A DNA stretch of 64,000 bases from an uncultured Clostridia bacterium (GTDB lineage Bacteria; Bacillota; Clostridia; Oscillospirales; Acutalibacteraceae): contig CANRNQ010000008.1 in the NCBI GenBank assembly GCA_947632045.1, forward strand, positions 1 through 64,000. Direction: 5' to 3'. Shown here piece after piece: positions 8,922-18,002 of the stretch; position 1 is the stretch's first letter, and each line of letters begins with the position of its first letter. Below the pieces are notes generated by a model. That model worked only from the letters and a program-made list of their open reading frames with translations, was not told where the DNA came from and did no database searches. Made by a program: the position numbers and the translations under genes.

Positions 8922-10076
8922 TTAATCAACGCCGTTGCTCGCTGCCCATTCATTTTTATAGACAAGAACAAGACCTGAACGCTGGAAGACCTGAGCAACC
9001 TCTACAAGATCCATACCGCTTGCGTTTGCACTGATAAGGTTAGATACCCATGTTACGCCAAAATCAACAGTACCATTTGAAACGGCTGTTGTTTCACCAA
9101 CATCGCCACCGCCCGGAACAATATCGCTATCCTTAACATCTAAGCCGACCTCCTTATAGTAGCCCTTGTCAAGTGCAACATAATATCCCATAAACTGTGC
9201 ATCCGGCAACCACTTAAGCTGAATGGATACCTCCTTCTTTTCCGGCTTAAATGAAGGTGTTTCATTGCTATTTAAAAGCTCGATAACATCTTTGATGAAT
9301 GTATCATTATAAACATCTTCCGTTGTCATATTCTTTAGTTTATCTGCAGCAGTTGAATCATCTAAAACCATATATTTCTTACAAAGGTCAAGCGTCTGCT
9401 GTACTGCGTTCTTATCGATTGAGCCATATGCGCTTGAGTCAACCGTGTTGCCGCTCATATCAGTTGAAACCAGCTTTGCGGACTCATCAGCCATATACGC
9501 CTGATGGTCAGGGGATACAGAAGAGCCATATTTGTAACAGATTTCAGCAGCTTCTTTTGTATTTGCACATGCATATGCCCAACCCTTCATAGAAGCATAT
9601 ACAAACGCCTTAACTGTTTCCGGATTCTTTTCCGCAAAGTCTTTTGTACAGAATAGCATGTCCTCAAGCATTGCCACGCCTTCTTCATTCATATCAATAA
9701 CTGATACTGTATCTCCGTAATTATAGCCGCCATCGTAGCTGTTCTTTACAAGACCAAGCTCGTTATATGTCATTGCCGATGCAAGCAAAATTTCATCTGT
9801 GTCGAAGCCGTCCATATCGAATGCCTGAGATATATATGATGTATCGTAACCATACTTCCGTAATAGCGCCTGAATTTCATACTCGTTGCCAAGACCCCAG
9901 TTACCTACTGCACCTTCCGCAGCAGCCATAAGCTTAGCTGTTTTGCTTTCGGCTGATGTTGAGGCATCGGAGGAAGCGCTTGAAGATGTATCGCCGGAAC
10001 ATCCAACAAATGACGCAGATGCCATTAATGCCGCCGTCATTAGTGCTAATACTTTTTTTGCATTTTTCTTTTTCAT
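8922..10076 (-). CDS. ABC transporter substrate-binding lipoprotein, NMT1/THI5-like
   Basis: Lipobox signal (SASFVGCSG); IQLKWLPDAQFMGYYVALDKGYYKEVGLDV typical of NMT1/SsuA/ThiY-like proteins. The ORF-track protein, read on the minus strand, lists this segment toward its C-terminus. Confidence 0.85.
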   Translation of the reverse strand: MKKKNAKKVLALMTAALMASASFVGCSGDTSSSASSDASTSAESKTAKLMAAAEGAVGNWGLGNEYEIQALLRKYGYDTSYISQAFDMDGFDTDEILLASAMTYNELGLVKNSYDGGYNYGDTVSVIDMNEEGVAMLEDMLFCTKDFAEKNPETVKAFVYASMKGWAYACANTKEAAEICYKYGSSVSPDHQAYMADESAKLVSTDMSGNTVDSSAYGSIDKNAVQQTLDLCKKYMVLDDSTAADKLKNMTTEDVYNDTFIKDVIELLNSNETPSFKPEKKEVSIQLKWLPDAQFMGYYVALDKGYYKEVGLDVKDSDIVPGGGDVGETTAVSNGTVDFGVTWVSNLISANASGMDLVEVAQVFQRSGLVLVYKNEWAASNGVD

Positions 10077-10122
10077 AATAATACTCCTTTTTCCAAAAAA
10101 TATAGAATTTATATGTAAGAAC

Positions 10123-10956
10123 CTACTGCTTTTGGCGGTTCTTTAACATAACTGATTCAAAAATCATAAGCACTACAAATAATGTTATGCCAAGCAAACA
10201 TGCTATTGCTATATATGACCATGCTGCTGAATACTGACATTTTAAAATAGTATCTCTGATCATTCTGCCAAGACCCGGACAAAATGTTGCAGAACCCTCT
10301 CTGGTATCAATAAAGTATTCTGATACCAACGCACTGATTACAGAAATCGGAACTGAAACTCTTAGTGCCGTAAAAATATAAGGAACGCTGTTCGGCAGCC
10401 TTAGCTTTACAAAGGTTACCCTTTTACTGCTTGCGTAGGATTTCATCATATCGGTTGAAAATGGCGGAAGCTCAGTAAGTCCTCTAAATGCATTTATGCT
10501 CATTGAAGCCATACAAAGCATCATAACAACTAAAGCCTTTGCTGCCATTCCTCTGGTACCTATGTCAGTTGAAACGTGCTTGCACAAATTATTGAATATA
10601 GGAGCTAATGCGACTATGGGAACCGCATTAAAACAGCTTACTAATGTTATTCCGCCGCCGCCCCATTTGGTAAAGATACTGGCAATAACTGCAACGGCAT
10701 AACCAAGAGCTGAACCTACCGCCAAACCGATTAATGTAGGAACAGTAGTTATCCAAAGGTTACCCATAAGCTTTGTGATGTTTTCTCCGATAACGCTTGC
10801 TATCTTTGATGGAACAGGTAAAACATCTGTTGACGTATTCATGATTGAGTGCAGAATTTGAGTTTCCCACAGCACAAATATTATTACACCAAAAAGCACC
10901 GGATACATAACAGAAGAAATCATTCTACACTTTCTGGATTTTAAAAAATGTCTCAT
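10123..10956 (-). CDS. ABC transporter permease (SsuC/TauC/ThiX-like)
   Basis: Multispanning BPD-type inner-membrane protein, 4-nt overlap with the next permease. Confidence 0.87.
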   Translation of the reverse strand: MRHFLKSRKCRMISSVMYPVLFGVIIFVLWETQILHSIMNTSTDVLPVPSKIASVIGENITKLMGNLWITTVPTLIGLAVGSALGYAVAVIASIFTKWGGGGITLVSCFNAVPIVALAPIFNNLCKHVSTDIGTRGMAAKALVVMMLCMASMSINAFRGLTELPPFSTDMMKSYASSKRVTFVKLRLPNSVPYIFTALRVSVPISVISALVSEYFIDTREGSATFCPGLGRMIRDTILKCQYSAAWSYIAIACLLGITLFVVLMIFESVMLKNRQKQ

Positions 10957-11792
10957 CCCTTGTCACCCCTCTTTAACTTTCTGTTTATTCTTTGCAGAGG
11001 AGATACCATATTTTCTATCATACCCATTAAATAAAAGCTGAAAATACCTACCGCAGCAGCTGCTATCACTATCTCCCAGAAAACATATATAGTTGTATTG
11101 TGCTTTAATGATTGAGACAATGCACAACCCAAGCCGCCGTCACCCTGCAGGGTATCAACAAGAATAGAAGCTGTAATTGCCATAGGTGCTGCTGTTTTTA
11201 ATCCTGTAAAGAAATAAGGAATACAGGTTGGGAACATTAGCTTCCAATATGTAACCGGGATTTTTGCGGCGTAATTAAACATTAACTGCTTTTGCTCCGT
11301 AGAAACAGACTTGAATCCTGCCAATGTATTTGCGGAAACAGGATAAAAGGTGAGTATAGCGGCAATTACCATTCGGCTTATTCCTATATCTCCTGTGAGT
11401 GCCAGAATAATTGGCGCCAAACCTAAAATTGGAATTACCTGAATAAGCATCAGGTACGGAAAAGCCACCTTTTCAACAATGTGACTTAAATTCATTAGTA
11501 AAGCTAGAATGAATCCTGCCGATAGACCTATAAGAAAGCCTATACCCGCCCTGGAAAGAGTAGCGCCGCAAGCCTCAAGAACTACCTGAAATGGAGTTTG
11601 CGTTGCTGTGGTTAGGTTAGTATCAAAAAAGGATGCGAATATCTGCCACATATGAGGGAGTATATACTCCGGATTTTGTATTTTAGGATTGTTCTCAACT
11701 AAAAATGCACCAAATTCCCAAAGCAGAAGAAATCCAATAATCCAAACCGAAGTAACCAGCCATTTTGGAGGGAACTTATGTTTTTTCCTCAT
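10953..11792 (-). CDS. ABC transporter permease (SsuC/TauC/ThiX-like)
   Basis: Paralogous BPD-type permease, same operon. Confidence 0.87.
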   Translation of the reverse strand: MRKKHKFPPKWLVTSVWIIGFLLLWEFGAFLVENNPKIQNPEYILPHMWQIFASFFDTNLTTATQTPFQVVLEACGATLSRAGIGFLIGLSAGFILALLMNLSHIVEKVAFPYLMLIQVIPILGLAPIILALTGDIGISRMVIAAILTFYPVSANTLAGFKSVSTEQKQLMFNYAAKIPVTYWKLMFPTCIPYFFTGLKTAAPMAITASILVDTLQGDGGLGCALSQSLKHNTTIYVFWEIVIAAAAVGIFSFYLMGMIENMVSPLQRINRKLKRGDKG

Positions 11793-11794
11793 AA

Positions 11795-12595
11795 CTACAC
11801 CTCCTCAAAGCTATTTCTAACTTTTAATACCAGCTGATTGAAAGCGACGTCTGTTTTCATTTCCGGCACTCTTGGTCGAGGCAGGGTTTCGTTTACATCA
11901 ATTATTGCTGATACTCTGCCGGGATGAGGAGATAAAACAACAATCTTGTCAGATAAATATACTGCTTCCTGAATATTGTGTGTAACAAATACAACAGTTT
12001 TATGAGTTTTTCTCCAGATTCTAAGAATGTCCTCGTGAAGCTTTTCCTTAGTGAACTCATCAAGTGCTGAAAATGGCTCGTCCATAAGTAATATCTCAGG
12101 ATTGATTGCCAATGCCCTAGCTATACCTACTCTTTGCTGCATACCACCCGATAGCTGTTGTGGATAATGGTTGGCAAAATCTGAAAGATTTACAAGACCA
12201 AGCATCTTGGTGCTTCTTTCTCTTCTATCCTCTTTCTTCCACTTCATTATTTCAAGGGGAAGTTCTACATTTTTCTGGACTGTTCGCCAATCAAAAAGCA
12301 CCGGCCGCTGGAACACTATGCCGTATCTTTGCTTTAGGCGAGCATCCTTTGGAGTTGTTCCGCCTACAATAACATTACCCTCTGTAGGATGAAGCAAATC
12401 TGCAATTATATTAAGAAGAGTAGATTTTCCACATCCGGAAGGGCCTAACAGTGCAACAAATTCGCCTTTTTTTACTTGTAGATTAATATCGGTAAGAGCC
12501 TTTACATCAGTACCATTATCCGCCTGATAGGTCATACTTACGTTTTCTATTGATATTTCAATATCATTTTTAACAGGTTCTTTGATATTTTCCAT
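11795..12595 (-). CDS. ABC transporter ATP-binding protein (nitrate/sulfonate/taurine type)
   Basis: GPSGCGKSTLL, LSGGMQQRVGIARAL, LLMDEPFSALD, VTHNIQEA. Start taken at MENIKEP. Confidence 0.92.
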   Translation of the reverse strand: MENIKEPVKNDIEISIENVSMTYQADNGTDVKALTDINLQVKKGEFVALLGPSGCGKSTLLNIIADLLHPTEGNVIVGGTTPKDARLKQRYGIVFQRPVLFDWRTVQKNVELPLEIMKWKKEDRRERSTKMLGLVNLSDFANHYPQQLSGGMQQRVGIARALAINPEILLMDEPFSALDEFTKEKLHEDILRIWRKTHKTVVFVTHNIQEAVYLSDKIVVLSPHPGRVSAIIDVNETLPRPRVPEMKTDVAFNQLVLKVRNSFEEV

Positions 12596-12670
12596 TTCAT
12601 GTCCTCCACACCGATTAATGAAATAATGCAATTTCAAACTTGCAATATTGCATTATTTAGCAAAAACAAA

Positions 12671-12700
12671 AAGGTGCTTTATACTAAGATAAAGCGCCTT
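12671..12700 (-). terminator. Intrinsic-terminator-like hairpin in the 5' leader of the ABC/pyrimidine operon (attenuator candidate)
   Basis: Minus strand AAGGCGCTTTAT-CTTAGT-ATAAAGCACCTT followed by TTTGTTTTTG, ~75 nt upstream of the ATPase start. Confidence 0.65.
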
Positions 12701-12908
12701 TGCTTAACTACAACTATCTTTTTGCTGATTTGAGAATATCACCGCAAAGCCCAAAAGTCAATGATTGTTGCAACAAATGGTTCAAAGATACTACTTGATA
12801 ATTCGATATAATTACTAACTACCTAAAATTAATTATTTAATGCTCTTAATTATCCATTTTGCAGGATTTGTATTGCTAAATTTCATTTTTGTGTTATAAT
12901 CAAGTAAA

Positions 12909-13682
12909 ATGATATCAAGAAATGAAGGCATATATATGATAAATAACAGCATATGGATAGTCCTCAACTCGTTGGTATATAAGATTTACAGTATTGACAA
13001 TCTTTATGAGATGAGAAACATATTTCTTGTACAGCTTAAAGAAATCATAGATTTTGACAGTGGCACCTTCATACTCAGTTCTTCAAGTGATACACATAAG
13101 TTGGTAGATTATGTTACATATAATTATCCGGAGACTGAAATTGAGTTTTATATTAATAATCAAAAAGATCTTGATTACTCGGAAGGTATCATGTTTTCCG
13201 GAAAAAGCATGGTATACAGAGCAAGTGATTTGATTTCCGAAAAGGTGAGGGTTGCCACCGAATACTACAAACAGATATACGCAAAGAATAATTGGCATTA
13301 TTCACTTCATCTTAACATAATATACAAAGATATTTTTTTAGGTACAATTTCATTATTCAGACAAAAAGGCAAAGATGACTTTACATATGAGAACACATTT
13401 GTTCTTGACGTACTCAAAGATCATCTTGCCTTATGTTTATATAAAAAGAGGAACAAAGCAGTACATTTTTCGTCACAGGACATTCGAGATTGCGGACAAA
13501 AGTATGGGTTGAGTCGCAGGGAAATATGTGTTTTAAAAAGACTTGTTACAGAAAAAACTGTTCAAGATATTTCCGAGGAACTGGTTATTACTACAAACAC
13601 TCTCAGAAAGCATATTAGCAGTATATATAAAAAGATGGGTATAAGCAGCAGAATACAGCTGTTTGATAAGATTAACAACTAA
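12909..13682 (+). CDS. LuxR-family transcriptional regulator (GAF-like N-terminus, C-terminal HTH)
   Basis: C-terminal LSRREICVLKRLVTEKTVQDISEELVITTNTLRKHISSIYKKMGISSRIQL; divergent from the operon. Confidence 0.88.
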   Translation: MISRNEGIYMINNSIWIVLNSLVYKIYSIDNLYEMRNIFLVQLKEIIDFDSGTFILSSSSDTHKLVDYVTYNYPETEIEFYINNQKDLDYSEGIMFSGKSMVYRASDLISEKVRVATEYYKQIYAKNNWHYSLHLNIIYKDIFLGTISLFRQKGKDDFTYENTFVLDVLKDHLALCLYKKRNKAVHFSSQDIRDCGQKYGLSRREICVLKRLVTEKTVQDISEELVITTNTLRKHISSIYKKMGISSRIQLFDKINN

Positions 13683-13716
13683 GCTTTGCTATAAGTAAAT
13701 TTAAGGAGGACTAATT

Positions 13717-14319
13717 ATGAAGCATTTCGTTATTACCATAGGAAGAGAGTATGGTAGTGGAGGTTGTGAGATTGCCAAAAGACTTTCAAAGCTGCTTAAT
13801 GTAGAATACTATAACAACTACTTTGTTGATACCGCAGCGATAAAATTAGGGGTTACATCAGAAGCAATAGCTAAGCTCGATGAAAACCCGGATAAAAAGT
13901 TTATTAAGGACTTTGCCTCTCCTAATACAAAGGGTACTCCATCAAAAATTAAAGCAAAGGATGTTTATGAGCTGCAGAAAAAACACATTAAAGAGCTTGC
14001 CGAAAACGAGTCATGCATTATTGTTGGCAGATGTGCAGACTATATTCTAAGAGATAGAGATGATGTAATGAATATCTTTATTTACTCTCCGTATGAATAC
14101 CGAATCAGGCACATTATCGAAAGAGAAAATTGTACTGCTCAAGAGGCATCTGAAAAAATAGCACATATCAACAGGTGCAGACATAACTATCATAAGCTAA
14201 TCACAGGCAGCGTCCGTGGCGACAGAAAGCTAAGGCATATACTCATTGACTCAAGCTTTTTAGGCATCGAAGAAACAGCTGATATGCTTTATGAAATTAT
14301 TAAAAAGAAGTTTTCTTGA
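13717..14319 (+). CDS. Cytidylate-kinase-like family protein
   Basis: ITIGREYGSGGCEIAKRLSKLLNVEYYNNYFVD; SCIIVGRCADYILRD. Confidence 0.85.
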   Translation: MKHFVITIGREYGSGGCEIAKRLSKLLNVEYYNNYFVDTAAIKLGVTSEAIAKLDENPDKKFIKDFASPNTKGTPSKIKAKDVYELQKKHIKELAENESCIIVGRCADYILRDRDDVMNIFIYSPYEYRIRHIIERENCTAQEASEKIAHINRCRHNYHKLITGSVRGDRKLRHILIDSSFLGIEETADMLYEIIKKKFS

Positions 14320-14410
14320 TTTTCATTATCCTCCTCTATAAACAAAATAGGTAATCATACCTCTTTTATTTGATTCTATATTAACAAACAATCATTTTTG
14401 TTTCTATAAA

Positions 14411-14459
14411 AGAAAAGCCTCATAAATGGTAATTGCACTTACGCCATTCATGAGGTTTT
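14411..14459. terminator. Bidirectional terminator between convergent genes
   Basis: AAAAGCCTCATAAATGG ... CCATTCATGAGGTTTTT. Confidence 0.75.
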
Positions 14460-14470
14460 TGGTATTATTA

Positions 14471-15433
14471 TTATTGTTCACTATTCTCTGCTTTTCTGAT
14501 TATTGTGTAATCATCAGTCAGCTTAAAAAGTATTTGATTTGTGTATACAAGCTGTTTGTTGTTCATGAAGAAAACGTTTCCGTATTCCGGAGCTTTAATT
14601 TCCGCAAGTGTTTTCCCTTCATATGGATCAATTATTTTTGATATTACTTGTCCCTTAGAAACACTGTCACCCACCTCGCAAAGAGGTTGAAATATGCCTG
14701 CTATCGGAGTCTGAATGTCATACATTTCGTCTGCATTTATGACACTTGAATTATAGCCTCTGTGCATAGAGTAGTTTATGATTCCTGTTTGCGATAGGAA
14801 ATTAAGCACCGCATATACACCGATCATAGCCGAGTTTTCATCGAGATTTGCCGTTTCGTGAGTGTAAACCGAAAATGCCTTAGTACCCCACACCTGCCAG
14901 TTATAGTTTAGTGTAGTTGTATCAAATGGACGAGGATTTCTTTTTACTATATATTGCAGCCCAAACTTTTTCGCATCCTCAATACTTGTGTTTTCTGTCA
15001 TCATCATTCTTACATGCGGCAAGAATCTACCGGACATAAAGAATGATGCAAATTGAATACCATATTTGTAATCATTGATTTTTTCAAATACTCCGCCGGC
15101 AATTCGTTGTGTGGTTTCTCCTAAAGCGTAACCGGGGAACATACGGTTAATGTCGGTGTTATCAGTAGGCCAAAATCGTTTTTCAATGTTCATTGACGAG
15201 GTATTAATTGATGGTATTACCATAATGCTCTTACCATCATTTATAAGACCGGCCTTTTCTATTTTCTTTAGAGTTTTTACCAACAATCCACAGGTGAAAA
15301 GCTGTTGAATTTCATTGCCTCGTGTACTGCCAACAACACAAACGGATTTTTCACCCTCGCCAAACTGATAGCCTGTAACCCTCATATCATCACGATACAG
15401 GTTTTTCATCTCATACAGAATAGTCTTTTTCAT
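14471..15433 (-). CDS. Succinylglutamate desuccinylase/aspartoacylase-like protein, putative pseudoenzyme
   Basis: Aligns with the neighbour at 15430-16374, but the HGDE-equivalent reads STRGNE and the DIHAS-equivalent reads IQFAS. Confidence 0.75.
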   Translation of the reverse strand: MKKTILYEMKNLYRDDMRVTGYQFGEGEKSVCVVGSTRGNEIQQLFTCGLLVKTLKKIEKAGLINDGKSIMVIPSINTSSMNIEKRFWPTDNTDINRMFPGYALGETTQRIAGGVFEKINDYKYGIQFASFFMSGRFLPHVRMMMTENTSIEDAKKFGLQYIVKRNPRPFDTTTLNYNWQVWGTKAFSVYTHETANLDENSAMIGVYAVLNFLSQTGIINYSMHRGYNSSVINADEMYDIQTPIAGIFQPLCEVGDSVSKGQVISKIIDPYEGKTLAEIKAPEYGNVFFMNNKQLVYTNQILFKLTDDYTIIRKAENSEQ

Positions 15434-16374
15434 ATCTCATCATCCCTTTCAAGAATCCTCGCAATAAGCGAACCCTCGTCACATATTGGATATTCTCTTA
15501 AAGTAAATAGTATGCCATCGCAGGGGGATGTGATTTTATCAAGAATCTCGCCTGTTAGCGGGTCTACTATATCACCTACATAATCACCTTTTTTTAGCTT
15601 TCCCCAGTGCTTTGTGGCAGGAATAAACACACCTGCCGAGGATGCGTTAATAAAATTAACCTCAAAATCCTCATCATATGATACTATAGATTCACACACC
15701 TTATTTACTTCACCCGTCCACATTCCAAGCTCTTTCATTGTGTTTAGAATGCCATCAACAAGCTGGTTACCGTAGCTTTTGGTAATTCTCATACCAACTC
15801 CCATTTCTACAACAAGAGTTGGTGTACCGATATCATTTAAAGAATATGCAAGGGTACTTTCAAGCACAGTAGCGGCACTATGCACCCAGATAAAATTGAC
15901 ATTCATCATTTTGGCAAGAGGAACAAGCTCGTCCTTGGTGAGCTCATTTATTCGTATCTGCGGAATTTCCATAAGGAATATATTGCTTGCATGAATATCA
16001 ACGCACAAAGCACTACCCTTAATATCCTCCACTATTTTATGTGCCAAATAATCAGCCATTATACCATTCTCTGAACCGGGGAATATTCTGTTCATATCAA
16101 GGTCAAAGGCCGGAATACCTCTTGTTATAGAGTCTATGCCTAATGGATTAAGCGCCGGGTATATATCAACAATACCTTTCAGACACTCCGGATTGTTCTT
16201 TATTCTTCGGTTAAGCTCGTAGCAGATATACTGACCCTCAAGCTCATCTCCATGAGTACCCGTTACAATACTGATTCTTTTTTCGTTGCCCGTAGGATTC
16301 AGCGGCACTATTCTCTCTTTTTTTATAACCAATTCCTCGTCAATTGGAAGATTTACTGACGCTACCTTTATCAT
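15430..16374 (-). CDS. Succinylglutamate desuccinylase/aspartoacylase-family M14 metallohydrolase
   Basis: GTHGDELEG and CVDIHASN zinc-ligand motifs, VVEMGVGM. Start taken at MIKVAS. Confidence 0.85.
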   Translation of the reverse strand: MIKVASVNLPIDEELVIKKERIVPLNPTGNEKRISIVTGTHGDELEGQYICYELNRRIKNNPECLKGIVDIYPALNPLGIDSITRGIPAFDLDMNRIFPGSENGIMADYLAHKIVEDIKGSALCVDIHASNIFLMEIPQIRINELTKDELVPLAKMMNVNFIWVHSAATVLESTLAYSLNDIGTPTLVVEMGVGMRITKSYGNQLVDGILNTMKELGMWTGEVNKVCESIVSYDEDFEVNFINASSAGVFIPATKHWGKLKKGDYVGDIVDPLTGEILDKITSPCDGILFTLREYPICDEGSLIARILERDDEI

Positions 16375-16405
16375 CTTTCTACTCCTTATAAATATAGTAA
16401 ATAAA

Positions 16406-16428
16406 AAGCAGAGGGTGTGCCTCTGCTT
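16406..16428 (-). terminator. Intrinsic terminator after the transglutaminase gene
   Basis: AAGCAGAGG/CCTCTGCTT stem with U-run on the minus strand. Confidence 0.75.
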
Positions 16429-16453
16429 AAGTAAACTAAAAGCGGATGCATTT

Positions 16454-17293
16454 TTATGCGGTATGCTGTGTAACAAGAACAGATATTGTCTGCTGCTGTA
16501 AAGCTGAGTCCTTAAATATACCTTTGTTTACACTGCAATCTGCTGCATCTCTACCTGAGGATATTTTAATGTAATTTTTGTCAACTAATAGATTATTTGT
16601 CGGATCAAAGCCATACCATCTTTTATTCGAGAGCACCTCAACCCATGCATGAGTTTCACCCTCCCCGGATATCATTCCTACACAATATCTTGTTGGAATA
16701 TTGCGAAGTCTCAGAAGCGAAAGCATTATGTGTGAATAATCCTGACAAACCCCACACCTATTCTTTAACGCATACTCGGCTGTTGTCCCAACATCAGTTG
16801 AGCCTTTTTTGTATTTCATATCCTCGTGAAGTCTTCGCATTATATCAAGCGCGGTATTGTAGTTGTTTTCCAAATCAACATTCAAGCTTTCGCTGTAATT
16901 ATTTATGCACTCATAAGGCATGGTAAGCTTTGTCTGATATTTGAAAATGCCGTTCTGCACTTCATCTTCGCCTGTATCTTCAAATATTTCCATATCGGTA
17001 ATAGCAGTACCTGCGACCTCTACATCAAATTTGTTGTGTTCTGAAAATATACTGCCGCTCAGCACAATGTTGCCAAAGGAATCATAATGTGTGGTGAAAT
17101 TTTCTTCGCTGTTTATTTTAATGCCTATACTTTCAACTATCTGTCTTTGATTGTTGCAGGGAACACATTTTAAGGTAAAGTGGTGGTCTATAATATCTGT
17201 ACTGAAATCATTATGAAGTTTATAAGTAAAATCTAATTTATTGATAAAAATCTTCCTCTCATATTTGAAGGTTAAATATATCTTATTATACAA
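16454..17293 (-). CDS. Transglutaminase-like family protein
   Basis: Catalytic triad motifs GVCQDYSHIM (Cys), THAWVEV (His), YGFDPTNN (Asp). Confidence 0.9.
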   Translation of the reverse strand: MYNKIYLTFKYERKIFINKLDFTYKLHNDFSTDIIDHHFTLKCVPCNNQRQIVESIGIKINSEENFTTHYDSFGNIVLSGSIFSEHNKFDVEVAGTAITDMEIFEDTGEDEVQNGIFKYQTKLTMPYECINNYSESLNVDLENNYNTALDIMRRLHEDMKYKKGSTDVGTTAEYALKNRCGVCQDYSHIMLSLLRLRNIPTRYCVGMISGEGETHAWVEVLSNKRWYGFDPTNNLLVDKNYIKISSGRDAADCSVNKGIFKDSALQQQTISVLVTQHTA

Positions 17294-17336
17294 CTAAAAC
17301 ACCGGCAATTCAAATATGCAGAGACTATAATTTCGG

Positions 17337-18002
17337 CTATTCAAACAATTTGTAAAACAACAGCTTGCCAATGCTGTAATCAAAGTTAGGTTCTTGAAGC
17401 ATAGTTTTCAGTGTATCAAGAGCAATGGCGTTATGCTTCATGCCTATTTCATTTATTCGATTTTCCATTTTGGTAATTTCTCGGTAAATCACGTCTGTTG
17501 GTTTATCAATACTTAAATATAGATAAACCCTTTCAATTCGTTTACCGGCTCTGAGGGCGGCCTTTATTATCTGGTCATCCACCCTGTCATCCACACAACC
17601 CCAAAAGCCCATAATATGATCTACAACCGAATACAAATCCCAAACAGATGAATCTTTACTTTTTGCCCTCTGCATATCGTAAATTGCAAGCTGAATATAT
17701 GCCATGGTTTCGGTATCAATGTAATCACGCATAACAACTGCATTATCATAGGCTCTGTTAAGATTGCTTATTATTGAATTATAGTTGTTTTCGTTGTATG
17801 GAAAATCCTCAATAAAGTGCTTTGCATCATTGTAAACTTCCGGAATATCAATTCTTTTACACAAGTCCTTGTAAAAGGTATCATTTCCGTCTATGTAAGT
17901 ATCTAACCCCTCAAAGAAAATATGAATGGTGGAATTCACCCTTTCCGTGTATCGTCCAAGCCAGACAAGCCTGTCAAGATTTTCTAATGTGATAATACCC
18001 AT
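17337..18002 (-). CDS. Alpha-E domain-containing protein (COG2307)
   Basis: LENLDRLVWLGRYTERVNSTIHIFFEGLDTY; overlaps the ATP-grasp gene by 19 nt. Confidence 0.88.
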   Translation of the reverse strand: MGIITLENLDRLVWLGRYTERVNSTIHIFFEGLDTYIDGNDTFYKDLCKRIDIPEVYNDAKHFIEDFPYNENNYNSIISNLNRAYDNAVVMRDYIDTETMAYIQLAIYDMQRAKSKDSSVWDLYSVVDHIMGFWGCVDDRVDDQIIKAALRAGKRIERVYLYLSIDKPTDVIYREITKMENRINEIGMKHNAIALDTLKTMLQEPNFDYSIGKLLFYKLFE

